Positions 13,278 to 22,636 of a DNA stretch of 34,870 nt are shown piece by piece. The position numbers and the translations under genes were made by a program. The stretch covers positions 1 to 34,870 of the forward strand of contig CAZLNO010000028.1 of assembly GCA_964561005.1 (NCBI GenBank). Reading direction: 5' to 3'. Position 1 is the first letter of the stretch, and each line of letters begins with the position of its first letter. A model generated the notes under the pieces. It saw only the letters and a program-made list of their open reading frames with translations, searched no databases and was not told the origin of the DNA. This DNA comes from CAZLNO01 sp964561005 (GTDB lineage: Bacteria; Pseudomonadota; Alphaproteobacteria; Kiloniellales; Rhodovibrionaceae).

Positions 13278-16001
13278 TCAACTTTCCGCGCTCGTGCAAC
13301 CAGAACCGGTGTTGTGGGCCTGCTTCTCGACGACCAGCCGCACGCGCATGAGCTGCGGGTCCTCGGGGTCGTGGGTTACCTCGAAGCCGAGATCGCGGCA
13401 CATCTGGAGCATCGAGCGGTTCTCGGCCAGGACGTCGCCGACGATCTCGCCGATGCCGCGGCGGCGGGCATGGGCGACGAGCTGCTGCATCAGGCAGTAG
13501 CCCAGGCCCCGGCCCTTGAGGTCGGAGCGCACGACCACGGCATACTCGCCCCGCTGGTTGTCCGGGTCGGCGGTGATCCGCACCACGCCCCAGATGTCGC
13601 CCGGATCGGCGGGGTTCACCGCGACCAGCGCCATCTCGCGGTCGTAGTCGATCTGGGTCAGGCGCGCGGCGAACTGGTGCGACAGCTCCTTCATCGGGGT
13701 GAAGAAGCGCAGGCGCACGTCCTCCGGCGACAGCTTCTTGAAGGTCTCGCGCAGCGCCGGCTCGTCCTCCGGCCGGATCGGCCGCAGGAAGGCCTGCAGC
13801 CCGTCCTGCGTCGTGATGGTGGTTTCGAGCTGCTTGGGATAGGGCCGGATCGCCAGCCGCGCGGCCCCCGAGCTGTCGGGACGGCGGACCCTGATCCGCG
13901 CGTCGAGCCCGATCACGCCCTTGCCGTCGGCCAGCAGGGGATTGATGTCGACCTCCGCCACCTCGGGCCGGTCGACCACGAGCTGGGAGAGGTTCATCAG
14001 CGCCAGCGCGATCTCGTCCAGCGCGGCCGGTGGCTGGCCCCGATACCCCGCCAGCAGGCGATGCACCCGCGTCTCCGCGATCATGCGCCGCGCCAGGTTA
14101 AGGTTCAGCGGCGGCAGGGCCAGGGCCTGGTCGCGCAGGACCTCCACGGCGACGCCGCCCTGGCCGAACAGCAGCACCGGGCCGAACAGCGGGTCCTCGC
14201 TGGCGCCGATGATCAACTCGTGGGCGCCGGGGCGGCGCACCATCGGCTGCACGGTGAAGCCTTCCATGGTGGCATCCGGGCGCGTGCGCGCGATGCGGCG
14301 CAGCATGCGCTCGGCGGCGGCGCGCAGCTCCTCCGCCGTTTCCAGTTCCAGCGCCACGCCGCCCACCTCGCTCTTGTGCGCGATGTCGGGAGAGACGATC
14401 TTCACCGCCGCCGGGAACCCCAGGTCCCGCGCGGCCTGCACGGCGGCGTCCACGCTCTCGGCGAAGCGGGTCGCCACCACCGGGATGCCGTAGGCCGCCA
14501 GCACCTGCTTCGACGCCGCCTCCGACAGCCAGGTCCGGTTCTCGCGCAGCGCGGCCTCGACGGGCCGGCCGGCCGCCCGGCGGTCCGGCTCGAAATGGCC
14601 GGGCAGCGAGGGCGGCGTCTCCATCAGCGCCTCCTGGCCGCGCCTGTAGCGCAGCAGGTGCAAGAAGCCGCGCACCGCGTCCTCCGGCGTGGCGTAGCTG
14701 GGGATGCGGTGCCGCGCGAAGACCTGTCTTGCCTCCCGTGCCGATTCCTCGCCCAGCCAGGCGGCGAACACCGGCCGCCGCCGCCGCCCGCCCAGGACAC
14801 GGACCACCGCCGCGGCGGCGTCGGTCGAGTCGGCCACGGCGGTGGGGCAGTTCAGCACCAGGACGGCGTCCGCATCCTTCTGTTCCAGCAGGATTTGCAG
14901 GGCCGCCGCGTAGCGTTCGCCCGAGGCGTCGCCGGCGATGTCGACCGGGTTCCCTCGCGACCAGCCGGCCGGCAGCGCCTCGTCCAGCCGCTCCAGCGTT
15001 GCCTCGGAGATTTCCGCCAGCGTGCCGCCGCCGGCGATCAGCGCGTCGGTGGCCAGCACGGCCGGGCCGCCGCCATTGGTCAGGATCGCCATGCGCTCGC
15101 CGTGCACCCGCGGCGAGGTGGACAGCGTCTCCGCGGCGTCGAACAGCTCGTGCAGCGTGTCCACGCGCAGCATGCCGGCCCGGCGGAAGGCGGCATCGTA
15201 GACGGCGTCGGTGCCGGCGAGGGCGCCGGTATGCGTGCTGGCCGCCCGTGCGCCCTCCTCGTGGCGGCCGCCCTTGATCACGATGACCGGCTTGGTTCGC
15301 GCCGCCGCGCGCGCGGCCGACATGAACTTGCGCGCGTGGGTGATCGTCTCGACGTAGAGCAGGATGGCGCGGGTGTGCGGGTCGCTCGCCAGGTAGTCCA
15401 GCGTGTCGCCGAAGTCGACGTCGATCATGTCGCCCAGCGAAACGACCTGCGAGAAGCCGATGCCGCGCGGCGACGCCCAGTCCAGCATCGCCGTCAGCAT
15501 GCCGCCGGACTGGGTGACGAAGGCCAGGTCGCCGCTGGCCGGGCTCAGGTGCGTCGCACTGGCGTTGAGACCGGGTTGCGGCAGCATCAGCCCCACCGAA
15601 TTCGGCCCCAGGACGCGCAACGTATGGGGGCGCGCGGCGTCCAGCACCGCCTGACGGCGCGCTTTGCCCGACTCGCTCCGGCGCTCGTCGAAGCCGTCGG
15701 CGACCAGCACCGCCGCCCGTGTTCCCCGCTGGCCGAGCTCGGCGACGGCCTCGGCCGCGCTGTCCGGCGGCGCGGCGATGACCGCCAGGTCCGGCGCGAA
15801 CGGCAGCCCCGCCACCGAGTCGTAGGCCAGCACGCCTTCAATGGCCTCGTGGGTGGGATGCACCGGCAGGACAGGCCCCTCGAAGCCGCCGTGGAACAGG
15901 TTGCGCGCCAGCACCTTGCCGACCGAGCCGGCCTGGCGCGAGGCCCCGATCAACGCCACGGAGCGCGGCTGGAACAGGCTTTTCAGGTTGCGAATGCTCA
16001 T
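13278..16001 (-). CDS. PatZ/Pka-like ADP-forming acyl-CoA synthetase fused to GNAT acetyltransferase
   Basis: 907 residues. The order is a CoA-binding domain (about 1-100, opening SIRNLKSLFQPRSVALIGAS), a succinyl-CoA-ligase-like domain (about 145-290, with VTQSGGM and the conserved His in STHTGALAG near residue 256), an ATP-grasp domain (about 485-710, VKIVSPDIAHKSEVGGVAL) and a C-terminal GNAT domain (about 735-890, YAVVVRSDLKGRGLGYCLM with the acetyl-CoA-binding R/G loop). This is the layout of PatZ (YfiQ) lysine acetyltransferases, which acetylate metabolic enzymes such as acetyl-CoA synthetase. Whether the synthetase half is still active is not decided by the sequence. The ATG at 16001 begins the conserved N-terminus; an earlier in-frame ATG at 16037 is possible. 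It follows the macrodomain gene by 124 bases. Confidence 0.9.
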   Translation of the reverse strand: MSIRNLKSLFQPRSVALIGASRQAGSVGKVLARNLFHGGFEGPVLPVHPTHEAIEGVLAYDSVAGLPFAPDLAVIAAPPDSAAEAVAELGQRGTRAAVLVADGFDERRSESGKARRQAVLDAARPHTLRVLGPNSVGLMLPQPGLNASATHLSPASGDLAFVTQSGGMLTAMLDWASPRGIGFSQVVSLGDMIDVDFGDTLDYLASDPHTRAILLYVETITHARKFMSAARAAARTKPVIVIKGGRHEEGARAASTHTGALAGTDAVYDAAFRRAGMLRVDTLHELFDAAETLSTSPRVHGERMAILTNGGGPAVLATDALIAGGGTLAEISEATLERLDEALPAGWSRGNPVDIAGDASGERYAAALQILLEQKDADAVLVLNCPTAVADSTDAAAAVVRVLGGRRRRPVFAAWLGEESAREARQVFARHRIPSYATPEDAVRGFLHLLRYRRGQEALMETPPSLPGHFEPDRRAAGRPVEAALRENRTWLSEAASKQVLAAYGIPVVATRFAESVDAAVQAARDLGFPAAVKIVSPDIAHKSEVGGVALELETAEELRAAAERMLRRIARTRPDATMEGFTVQPMVRRPGAHELIIGASEDPLFGPVLLFGQGGVAVEVLRDQALALPPLNLNLARRMIAETRVHRLLAGYRGQPPAALDEIALALMNLSQLVVDRPEVAEVDINPLLADGKGVIGLDARIRVRRPDSSGAARLAIRPYPKQLETTITTQDGLQAFLRPIRPEDEPALRETFKKLSPEDVRLRFFTPMKELSHQFAARLTQIDYDREMALVAVNPADPGDIWGVVRITADPDNQRGEYAVVVRSDLKGRGLGYCLMQQLVAHARRRGIGEIVGDVLAENRSMLQMCRDLGFEVTHDPEDPQLMRVRLVVEKQAHNTGSGCTSAES

Positions 16002-16125
16002 GGCCGGGGCGGCTCGCTCCAGGTTTCGGACCGGCATCTTCCGGTCCATGCTGCACTGCAACACATAGCCCGGACCCACGCCGGGGACAAGCGCCGCGCC
16101 GCCGTCCGCCGGCGCCCCGCGAGGG

Positions 16126-16647
16126 CTATCCGCGGAGCGCGGTTTCGTAGGCCTGCCGCGTCTTTTCGTCGAAGGCGCAGAAGATCACCTTCTCCGGCCG
16201 CTCGTGGCCGGCCAGCCAGTCCCGGACCGTGCTGACCGCGATCGCGGTGGCCCGGTCCAGCGGGTAGCCATAGACGCCGGTGGAGATCGCCGGGAAGGCG
16301 ACGGTGTTCGCACCTTTCTCCTCGGCGCGCGCCAGGGAGTTGCGGTAGGCGCCGGCCAGCGCGTCGTCCTCGCCCTTGTGGCCGCCGCTCCAGACCGGCC
16401 CGACGGTGTGGATGACATGGCGCGCGGGCAGCTCGAAGCCCGGCGTCACCACGGCCTCTCCCGTCGGGCAGCCGCCGATCTCGTCGCAGGCCGTTTGCAG
16501 CTCCGGCCCGGCGGCGCGGTGGATCGCCCCGTCCACGCCGCCGCCGCGCTTGAGCTGTTGGTTGGCGGCGTTGACGATGGCGTCGACCTGAAGCTTTGTG
16601 ATGTCGCCCTGGGTGACCTCGATCCGCTCGTCGACCGCTTCGCCCAT
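16126..16647 (-). CDS. Macrodomain protein, O-acetyl-ADP-ribose deacetylase type
   Basis: 173 residues, a single macrodomain of the MacroD/YmdB class. The ADP-ribose-binding motifs are GDITKLQVDAIVNAAN (about 13-28), GGGVDGAIHRAAG (33-45) and FPAISTGVYGYP (about 120-131). Family members deacetylate O-acetyl-ADP-ribose, a product of sirtuin deacylases, or remove ADP-ribose from acidic residues. The ATG follows GGGGAGG at 6 bases. It lies 46 bases after the permease stop and upstream of the PatZ-like acetyltransferase; the co-location suggests a role in protein acylation or deacylation, which is inference. Confidence 0.93.
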   Translation of the reverse strand: MGEAVDERIEVTQGDITKLQVDAIVNAANQQLKRGGGVDGAIHRAAGPELQTACDEIGGCPTGEAVVTPGFELPARHVIHTVGPVWSGGHKGEDDALAGAYRNSLARAEEKGANTVAFPAISTGVYGYPLDRATAIAVSTVRDWLAGHERPEKVIFCAFDEKTRQAYETALRG

Positions 16648-16693
16648 GATCGCCTCCCCTTGCCGCGCGTGCAGAAAAACGCTTGCGGGAACG

Positions 16694-18094
16694 CTAGCGT
16701 TCCGCCGGCGCCTCGCCAACCGCCGGCCGCGGCCCGGCGCCGAAGCGGCCCAGCGCGGCGGCCAGCAGGATCGCCGGCACGCCCGCCGCCGCGGCGGCCA
16801 GGAAGAACTCGACATAGCCGAGGCTGTCCACGACCACGCCGGAAAAGCCGCCGATGAACTTCCCCGGCAGCGTCATCAGCGAGGAGAACAGCGCGTACTG
16901 CGTCGCGGTGTAGGCCGCCGAGCAGAGCGAGGACAGGTAGGCGACGAACACCGCGCCCGCCAGGCCGCCGGCCAGGTTGTCGGCGCTGATGGTCACCGTC
17001 AGCAGGCGGATGTCCGGCCCGACGTAGGCCATCCAGGCGAACGGCAGGTTGGTCGCGGCCACCAGCGCCGCGCCCAGCAGCAGCGGCCGGCGCACCCCGT
17101 AGCGCGCCACCAGCACGCCGCCCAGGAAGGCGCCGGCGATCGACATGAAGAAGCCGAACACCTTGGTCACGCTGGCGATCTCCGCCTTGGAGAACCCCAG
17201 GTCGATGTAGAAGGGGTTGGCCATCACCCCCATGGTGATGTCCGAAATGCGGTAGACCGCGACGAACGCCAGGATCAGCAGCGCCGTCCGGCGATAGCGG
17301 CGGAAGAAATCCAGGAAGGGGCAGACCACGGCGCCGTGCAGCCAGGCCAGCGCCGCCGCCAGGCGGGGCGGCAGGTCGCGGTCGCGCAGCGCGGGCGGCA
17401 GCGCCTCGCCGGCCGCCACCGCCGGGGGTCGGTAGGCGGTCGGCTCGCGCACCACCAGCACCGTGGCGATGCCAACGCCCATCAGGCCGGCCATGATGGT
17501 GTAGGCGGCGGACCAGGAGACGAACTCGGCAATGTAGAGCGCGCCGGCGCCGCCCACCAGCAGCGCCACCCGATAGCCCAGGACGTAGGCGGCGGCCATC
17601 GCGCCCTGCACCCCGGGCGCCGCCGCCTCGATGCGGTAGGCGTCGATGGCCACGTCCTGGGTCGCCGAGAAGAAGGCGATCAGCACGGCCAGCGCCGCCA
17701 CGCGCGGAATCTCGGCCGCCGGGTCGCTCAACGCGATGCCCAGCAGCCCCGCCGCCACGCCGAGCTGGCCCAGCAGCATCCAGCCGCGCCGCCGGCCCAG
17801 CCAGCGCGTCAGCCCCGGCAGGCGCGCGCGGTCCACGATCGGCGCCCAGACCACCTTGACCGAGAACATGATGCCGGCCCAGGAGAAGAAGCCGATCGTG
17901 GTGGCCGTCACGCCGTCCTCGCGCAGCCAGGCCGACAGCGTCGCGAAGATCAGCAGGAAGGGCAGGCCGGCGGAAAAGCCCAGGAACAGCATCCCGGCCA
18001 CGCGGCGGTCGAGATAGACCGCCAGCGCCTGGCGCAGCGAGCGCGCCTGCGGCTCGGCATCTTCACCTGGGTCCGAGGGTAAATCCCTGTTCAC
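16694..18094 (-). CDS. AmpG-like major facilitator permease
   Basis: About 466 residues with roughly 12 membrane helices. The first helix region GMLFLGFSAGLPFLLIFATL and the loop QDVAIDAYRIE are AmpG signatures. AmpG imports GlcNAc-anhydroMurNAc muropeptides from the periplasm for cell-wall recycling. The start is uncertain: GTG at 18094 has GAGG at 5 bases and leaves a normal short N-terminus, while ATG at 18157 adds 21 residues without a clear ribosome-binding site. It is the first gene of a minus-strand group with the macrodomain and PatZ-like genes, divergent from the nitrilase-family gene. No other recycling genes are adjacent. Confidence 0.85.
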   Translation of the reverse strand: MNRDLPSDPGEDAEPQARSLRQALAVYLDRRVAGMLFLGFSAGLPFLLIFATLSAWLREDGVTATTIGFFSWAGIMFSVKVVWAPIVDRARLPGLTRWLGRRRGWMLLGQLGVAAGLLGIALSDPAAEIPRVAALAVLIAFFSATQDVAIDAYRIEAAAPGVQGAMAAAYVLGYRVALLVGGAGALYIAEFVSWSAAYTIMAGLMGVGIATVLVVREPTAYRPPAVAAGEALPPALRDRDLPPRLAAALAWLHGAVVCPFLDFFRRYRRTALLILAFVAVYRISDITMGVMANPFYIDLGFSKAEIASVTKVFGFFMSIAGAFLGGVLVARYGVRRPLLLGAALVAATNLPFAWMAYVGPDIRLLTVTISADNLAGGLAGAVFVAYLSSLCSAAYTATQYALFSSLMTLPGKFIGGFSGVVVDSLGYVEFFLAAAAAGVPAILLAAALGRFGAGPRPAVGEAPAER

Positions 18095-18221
18095 TAGAAC
18101 CTCACGCGTGATTGTTCGCGCCTCGGGTGGACAGTCGCGCGCATCGCGGGCTTTCATGTCCGCCACCCGGACGTCGCCGGCCGGTTTCGCCCTCGGCGGG
18201 CAGCGGGAAGGATAGCGCAAG

Positions 18222-19158
18222 ATGCAGCAGGGTTACGACTGGGACGTCCCGCCCTCCGCGACCGGCGCGCCGCCGCGCCTGCGCGTGGCGACCTGCCAGT
18301 TCCCGGCCAGCCGCGACATCGCGGCCAACGCGCGGCAGAGCGCGACCCTGCTGCGCCGCGCCGCCGAGGCCGGCGCCGATGTCGCCCACTTTCCCGAATG
18401 CGCGCTCTCGGGCTATGGCGGGCCCGAGTGGCCGAGCTGGGCGGGCTACGACTGGGCCGCGCTGGCGGAGGCGACGGCGCGCGTGCGGGCGGCGGCCCGC
18501 CGCCACCGTATCTGGGCGNNNNNNNNNNNNNNNNNNNNNNNNNNNNNNNNNNNNNNNNNNNNNNNNNNNNNNNNNNNNNNNNNNNNNNNNNNNNNNNNNN
18601 NNNNNNNNNNNNNNNNNNCCGGTCGTGCTGGACATCGGCGGCGTGCGCTGCGGGCTGATGATCTGCCTGGACTTCGCCTTTCCGGAACTGTGGCAGGACT
18701 ATGCCGAGCGCGGGGCGGAGCTGGTGTTCCTCTCGGCCCACAGCGACGGCGCCGGGCCGCGGCGCGACCGCAACCATGCGCACACGATCCCGCCGCTGAT
18801 GCAGAGCTACGCCTTCCTGCACAGTTATGCCATCAGTGTCAGCAATTCGGCCCTGGTGCGCCAGGACTTCCCCAGTCTCTGGGTCGAGCGCAGCGGCCAC
18901 AAGGGGGTCGCCTGCCAGCGTGACGCCACGGGCTTCGTGGTCGGCGCCGTTCCCGACGACCCCGCGCAGGACGCTTTCTTCGCCCGGCTGAAGTCGTTCC
19001 GCCAGGCGGTTCGCGACGGCCGCCCGCACGGCGACCAGATCCCGGACCAGCGAAGCGGCACTGGCGTGCTGCATCGCATCCGGGATGACGCGTCAAAACG
19101 AACCGCCGCCGGTATTACCCCTCGGGCGGCGTGCAGGGCGGGTAGTCGGCCTGGTTGA
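18222..19158 (+). CDS. Nitrilase-family carbon-nitrogen hydrolase, interrupted by an assembly gap
   Basis: The N-terminal part (99 residues before the gap) has the first strand LRVATCQFPAS and the catalytic Glu59 in HFPECALSGYGG. The C-terminal part has the nucleophile Cys in GLMICLDFAFPELW and the following HSDGAGP and HSYAISVSNSA. The catalytic Lys lies in the missing sequence. The parts on either side of the 100-N block are in different frames, so the N length is only a placeholder. Family members hydrolyse amides or nitriles; the substrate is unknown. The ATG follows GGAAGGA at 11 bases. The 3' end overlaps the convergent DUF2147 gene by about 44 bases. Confidence 0.85.
18519..18618. other. 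Assembly gap of 100 N
   Basis: Exactly 100 N, a conventional placeholder for a gap of unknown length. It interrupts the nitrilase-family gene; the reading frame on the right is shifted by one relative to the left, so the true gap length is not 100 bases unless the gene is broken. Confidence 0.98.
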
Positions 19159-19585
19159 CGCGGGTCCAGATTTGCGACTTGCCGAACAGCGAGATGCCGA
19201 TGTAGCCGCGCACCTTCAGCTTGTCCGGACCCTTCACGGTGAGGTCCGCGTCATAGGTGTCGCCCTCGTCGGCCTTGTAGACCTCGCCGTCCTCCCATTC
19301 CTCCGGGTCGTCCGGGTCCCGTTCCAGGCCGCGCAGAATTTGCAGGCCGCACATCGGGCGGTCGCGCAGCGACTTGTCGGGGTTCTTGCTGTCGTGCTGC
19401 ATGCCGCCCTCGATGATCCAGGCGACCCGCCCGCACAGCTTGTCGCCGCAGCGCTCGACGCGGACGGCCGAGCGCTCGTTCTCCGTCAGCCAGAGCCCCG
19501 TCGGGTCCGGCGCGTCCTGCGCCGCCGCCGGCAGCGCCGCGCCGATCGTCAGCAGCGCCGCCCAGACCGCAACCCCCTTGCGCAT
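19115..19585 (-). CDS. Exported DUF2147 protein
   Basis: 156 residues. Signal peptide MRKGVAVWAALLTIGAALPAAAQ with a type I cleavage site after AAA. The mature part follows the DUF2147 pattern: DPTGLWLTENERSAVRVERCGDKLCGRVAWI, then a cysteine (MCGLQIL) and a final cysteine (YPPCTPP), with WEDGEVYKADEGDTY and KVRGYIGISLFGKSQIWTRV. DUF2147 proteins are small periplasmic proteins of unknown role. The ATG follows AAGGGAG at 5 bases. It lies downstream of the GNAT gene (92-base gap). Confidence 0.88.
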   Translation of the reverse strand: MRKGVAVWAALLTIGAALPAAAQDAPDPTGLWLTENERSAVRVERCGDKLCGRVAWIIEGGMQHDSKNPDKSLRDRPMCGLQILRGLERDPDDPEEWEDGEVYKADEGDTYDADLTVKGPDKLKVRGYIGISLFGKSQIWTRVNQADYPPCTPPEG

Positions 19586-19677
19586 GGCAGCTCCCTTCGC
19601 TTGTTTCGCCGTCGCGTGTTTCGACAGAGCTTGTCCCGGCGACGGCGAAATTGCAACGACCTTGCGGCGTACAGCCC

Positions 19678-20115
19678 TCAGGTGTCGAAGCGCTTTTGCA
19701 GGAAATAATTGGTGCGCCCCGGCGGCAGGTCGGGGACGGTGCCGAAGATGGTGTAGCCGAGCTTCTGGTAGAAGTCGGGCGCCTGATGGTCGGCGGTGTC
19801 GACCAGCGCGCCGATCGCGCCCTCGGCCACCGCCCGCTCCTCGGCCGCGCGCAGCAGCGCCGAGCCCAGTCCCCGGCCGCGCCACGGCGCGTTGACCCAG
19901 AGCAGCCGGACGTACAGCCAGGACCAGGTGAGGTCCGCGGTGATGCCGCCGATCAGCCTGCCCGCGTCGTCGCGCGCGACCCAGGCCCACTGCTGGCGCT
20001 GATAGCGCAGGCCGACCGCCTGTTCCGTATAGGCGCGCAGGCAGGCCGTCAGCCCCTCGACGATGCCCTCGCCGGGCGGCTCCTGCATCTCCAGGGTCCA
20101 GGGGCTGTCGGACAT
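19678..20115 (-). CDS. GNAT-family N-acetyltransferase
   Basis: 145 residues, one GNAT domain. The acetyl-CoA-binding motif A is VNAPWRGRGLGSALLRAAEERA (the R-x-x-G-x-G/A element is RGRGLG), followed by DTADHQAPDFYQKLGYTIFG, the usual FYxKxGF-type end. The substrate is unknown. It starts 46 bases downstream of pckA on the same strand and may be co-transcribed with it. Confidence 0.88.
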   Translation of the reverse strand: MSDSPWTLEMQEPPGEGIVEGLTACLRAYTEQAVGLRYQRQQWAWVARDDAGRLIGGITADLTWSWLYVRLLWVNAPWRGRGLGSALLRAAEERAVAEGAIGALVDTADHQAPDFYQKLGYTIFGTVPDLPPGRTNYFLQKRFDT

Positions 20116-20161
20116 GGGCGCGGCCAGGGTCTCGCGGCGCGGGCCGGCGGCGACGGCGGCG

Positions 20162-21775
20162 CTAGGCGGCCGCCTGGATCGCGACGGCCTTGACCTCCTC
20201 GCCGACGTAGGGGGCGAACTGCTCGAAGTTCTGGGCGAAGCGCCGGGTCAGCTCGCGCGCGGTGTCGTCGTAGGCCGCCTTGTCGTGCCAGGCGTTGCGC
20301 GGGTTCAGCACCTCGCCGGGCACGTCCGGGCAGTGCGTGGGCATCGCCAGGCCGAAGTGCGGGTCCGCCTCGGTCGAGGCCTCCGCCAGCCGCCCGTCCA
20401 GCGCGGCGCGCACCATCGCGCGGGTGTGGGCGATGGCCATGCGCTTGCCCACGCCGTAGACGCCGCCGGTCCAGCCGGTGTTGACCAGCCAGCAGGTGCA
20501 GCCGTGCTCGGCGATCTTGCGGCCCAGCATGCGGGCGTAGACGCTGGGATGGCGCGGCATGAAGGGGGCGCCGAAGCAGGTGGAGAAGGTCGCCGTCGGG
20601 CTGGCGCCCATGCCGCGCTCGGTGCCCGCCACGCGGGCGGTGTAGCCGGAGAGAAAGTGGTACATCGCCTGTTCCGGCGTCAGCCGGCTGATCGGCGGCA
20701 GCACGCCGAAGGCGTCGGCGGTCAGCATGACGATGTTGCGCGGATTGCCGCCCTGGCCCGCCGTCGAGGCGTTGGGGATGAAGTGCAGCGGATAGCTGGC
20801 GCGGGTGTTCTCGGTCAGCCGCGCGTCGTCCAGGTCCGGCACCCGGCTGTCCGGCGCCACGACCACGTTCTCCAGCACCGTGCCGAAGCGCTGCGTGGTG
20901 GCGTAAATCTCCGGCTCGGCCTCGGCCGAAAGGCGAACGACCTTGGCGTAGCAGCCGCCCTCGAAATTGAACACGCCCAGGTCGGACCAGCCGTGCTCGT
21001 CGTCGCCGATCAGCCGGCGCGAGGCGTCGGCCGACAGCGTCGTCTTGCCGGTGCCCGACAGCCCGAAGAACAGTGCCACGTCGCCGTCCGCGCCGAAGTT
21101 GGCCGAGCAGTGCATCGGCAGCACGTCCTGCTCGGGCAGCAAATAGTTCAGCACGGTGAACACCGACTTCTTGATTTCGCCGGCGTACTCGGTGCCGCCG
21201 ATCAGCACCAGGCGCTGGGTGAAGTCGATGGCGATGAAGGTGGGCGAGTTCGTGCCGTCGCGCGCGGGATCGGCCTGCAGCCCCGGCGCGTGCAGCACGG
21301 TGAAGCCGGGGACGAAGCCGCTCAGCTCGTCGACCGCGGGACGGATGAACATGTTGCGCGCGAAAAGGGCGTGCCAGGCACGCTCGCAGACCACGCGCAC
21401 CGGCAGGCGATAGCTCGGGTCGGCGCCGGCGTGCAGGTCCTGCACGAAGATCTCCCGCCCCTGCAGGTAGGCCGTGACCTTGGCGTGCAAGCGGCCAAAG
21501 GCGTCGGGAGACATCGCCGCGTTCACCGGACCCCACCAGACGCTGTCGCGGGTCTTGTCGTCGTTCACGATGAACTTGTCATTGGGCGAGCGGCCCGTGT
21601 GTTCCCCGGTGCTCACCACGAGCGGCCCCCCGTCGGCCAGCTCGCCCTCGCCGCGCCGGATCGCGTGCTCGCAGAGCGTCGGCGGCGACAGGTTCCAGTG
21701 GGTCGGCCCGGGGTTGACAAGCCCGCATTGGGCGAGACCCTCGTGCGCGACGACGGGTCCGGAAGCGGTGGTCAT
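20162..21775 (-). CDS. pckA: Phosphoenolpyruvate carboxykinase (ATP)
   Basis: 537 residues, full length. It converts oxaloacetate and ATP to PEP, CO2 and ADP at the start of gluconeogenesis. Seen: the substrate-binding EHTGRSPNDKFIV (near residue 62), the kinase P-loop FGLSGTGKTTLSAD with Lys244, FNFEGGCYAK after it, and the conserved ERGMGASPTATFSTCFGAPFM. The ATG at 21775 follows GAGGGA at 8 bases. In Rhizobiales pckA lies beside chvI-chvG, which control it; here the two are 4 kb apart. It also supplies PEP to the phosphotransferase relay encoded further right. Confidence 0.97.
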   Translation of the reverse strand: MTTASGPVVAHEGLAQCGLVNPGPTHWNLSPPTLCEHAIRRGEGELADGGPLVVSTGEHTGRSPNDKFIVNDDKTRDSVWWGPVNAAMSPDAFGRLHAKVTAYLQGREIFVQDLHAGADPSYRLPVRVVCERAWHALFARNMFIRPAVDELSGFVPGFTVLHAPGLQADPARDGTNSPTFIAIDFTQRLVLIGGTEYAGEIKKSVFTVLNYLLPEQDVLPMHCSANFGADGDVALFFGLSGTGKTTLSADASRRLIGDDEHGWSDLGVFNFEGGCYAKVVRLSAEAEPEIYATTQRFGTVLENVVVAPDSRVPDLDDARLTENTRASYPLHFIPNASTAGQGGNPRNIVMLTADAFGVLPPISRLTPEQAMYHFLSGYTARVAGTERGMGASPTATFSTCFGAPFMPRHPSVYARMLGRKIAEHGCTCWLVNTGWTGGVYGVGKRMAIAHTRAMVRAALDGRLAEASTEADPHFGLAMPTHCPDVPGEVLNPRNAWHDKAAYDDTARELTRRFAQNFEQFAPYVGEEVKAVAIQAAA

Positions 21776-21931
21776 CAATCGAGTCCCTCTTGATTCTTGC
21801 TCCCCAGCGCCGCGCCATGACGCCGCCGGACATCCCCTGCGGGTGGGTCTAGCCGAGACAGGGCCGCCGGTTCAATAGCTATCACATTTGCGTTGCCGAA
21901 GGCGATCCGGCGCCGCCGTCGGAGTCGGAGC

Positions 21932-22522
21932 CTACGACTCTTCCCCCTGCCCGGCCCCCTGCCCGGCATCGTCACTGCTCGCGCCGCGCCGCGTGCGGGA
22001 CTCCGCGTCGGGAGAACGTCCGGCCGCGCGGGCCGGTTCCGTGGCGCACCTCTCCGGCTCGTCGCCCGCACCGACGATCGCCGCGCCGTCGACCCAGGCG
22101 ATGCGGCCGAAGCCGGCCACCAGGTGCGCCCGGACGACATCCACGCGATAGAGGCGGAAATCCGCGAAGCCCGCGTAGTCCGCCGCCGTGGGATGCCGGC
22201 GCAGAAAGCTCTGAAGCAGCGCGTCGTCGTCCACCACGCCGGCGGTGCCCTGGAGGCTGGCACGGGTGCCGGCCAGACGGTCGTGCGTTCCCCCGGTCTC
22301 GTCGATCAGCAGCGAGACTCGCGGGTCGGCGGCGATATTCCGGCTGTGCACGGCCAGGTCCGACAGCAGCATCAAGGGACGCGACGTTGGGTCGCTGGCC
22401 AGCAGAACCAGCGAGGCATAGGGCTCGCCCGTCTCGTGCAGGCGCGTGGCCAGGCTGGCCGCCGCCGCGCGGCGAAGAAGGTCGCGGATGACCTGACTGT
22501 CCGGAGTATTCTGGTGAGTCAT
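21932..22522 (-). CDS. HugZ-like pyridoxamine-phosphate-oxidase-fold protein
   Basis: 196 residues. The split-barrel flavin-binding fold is recognisable in SLATRLHETGEPYASLVLLA, PLMLLSDLAVHSRNIAADPRVSLLIDE and DFRLYRVDVVRAHLVAGFGRIAWVDG. The last motif is typical of the heme-utilisation HugZ/HutZ branch, whose members bind or degrade heme, though most alphaproteobacterial members are uncharacterised. The C-terminal tail (about 35 residues) is rich in Ala, Gly, Arg and Glu and looks disordered. It is transcribed towards pckA (156-base gap) and divergent from the repeat-protein gene. Confidence 0.82.
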   Translation of the reverse strand: MTHQNTPDSQVIRDLLRRAAAASLATRLHETGEPYASLVLLASDPTSRPLMLLSDLAVHSRNIAADPRVSLLIDETGGTHDRLAGTRASLQGTAGVVDDDALLQSFLRRHPTAADYAGFADFRLYRVDVVRAHLVAGFGRIAWVDGAAIVGAGDEPERCATEPARAAGRSPDAESRTRRGASSDDAGQGAGQGEES

Positions 22523-22636
22523 CGCCGTCACTCTAGCAAATCCCGCGGCAGTCCTGGCGCGCAAATAATACACGCAGAGGCTGTGGTCGAGGCGCGGAAA
22601 TCGCCTGTGAAGGTTTCGTTAATTCTTCGGGCCTAC

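Noticed and set aside
13062..16235. Long open frame of about 1057 codons on the plus strand
   Set aside because: It is antisense to the PatZ-like gene, and its translation is Arg/His/Gln-rich with no domain. Long opposite-strand frames are expected in such G+C-rich DNA.
18222..19158. Frameshifted nitrilase pseudogene
   Set aside because: The frame change falls exactly at the 100-N assembly placeholder and both halves keep family motifs, so a gap artefact explains it better than a real mutation.
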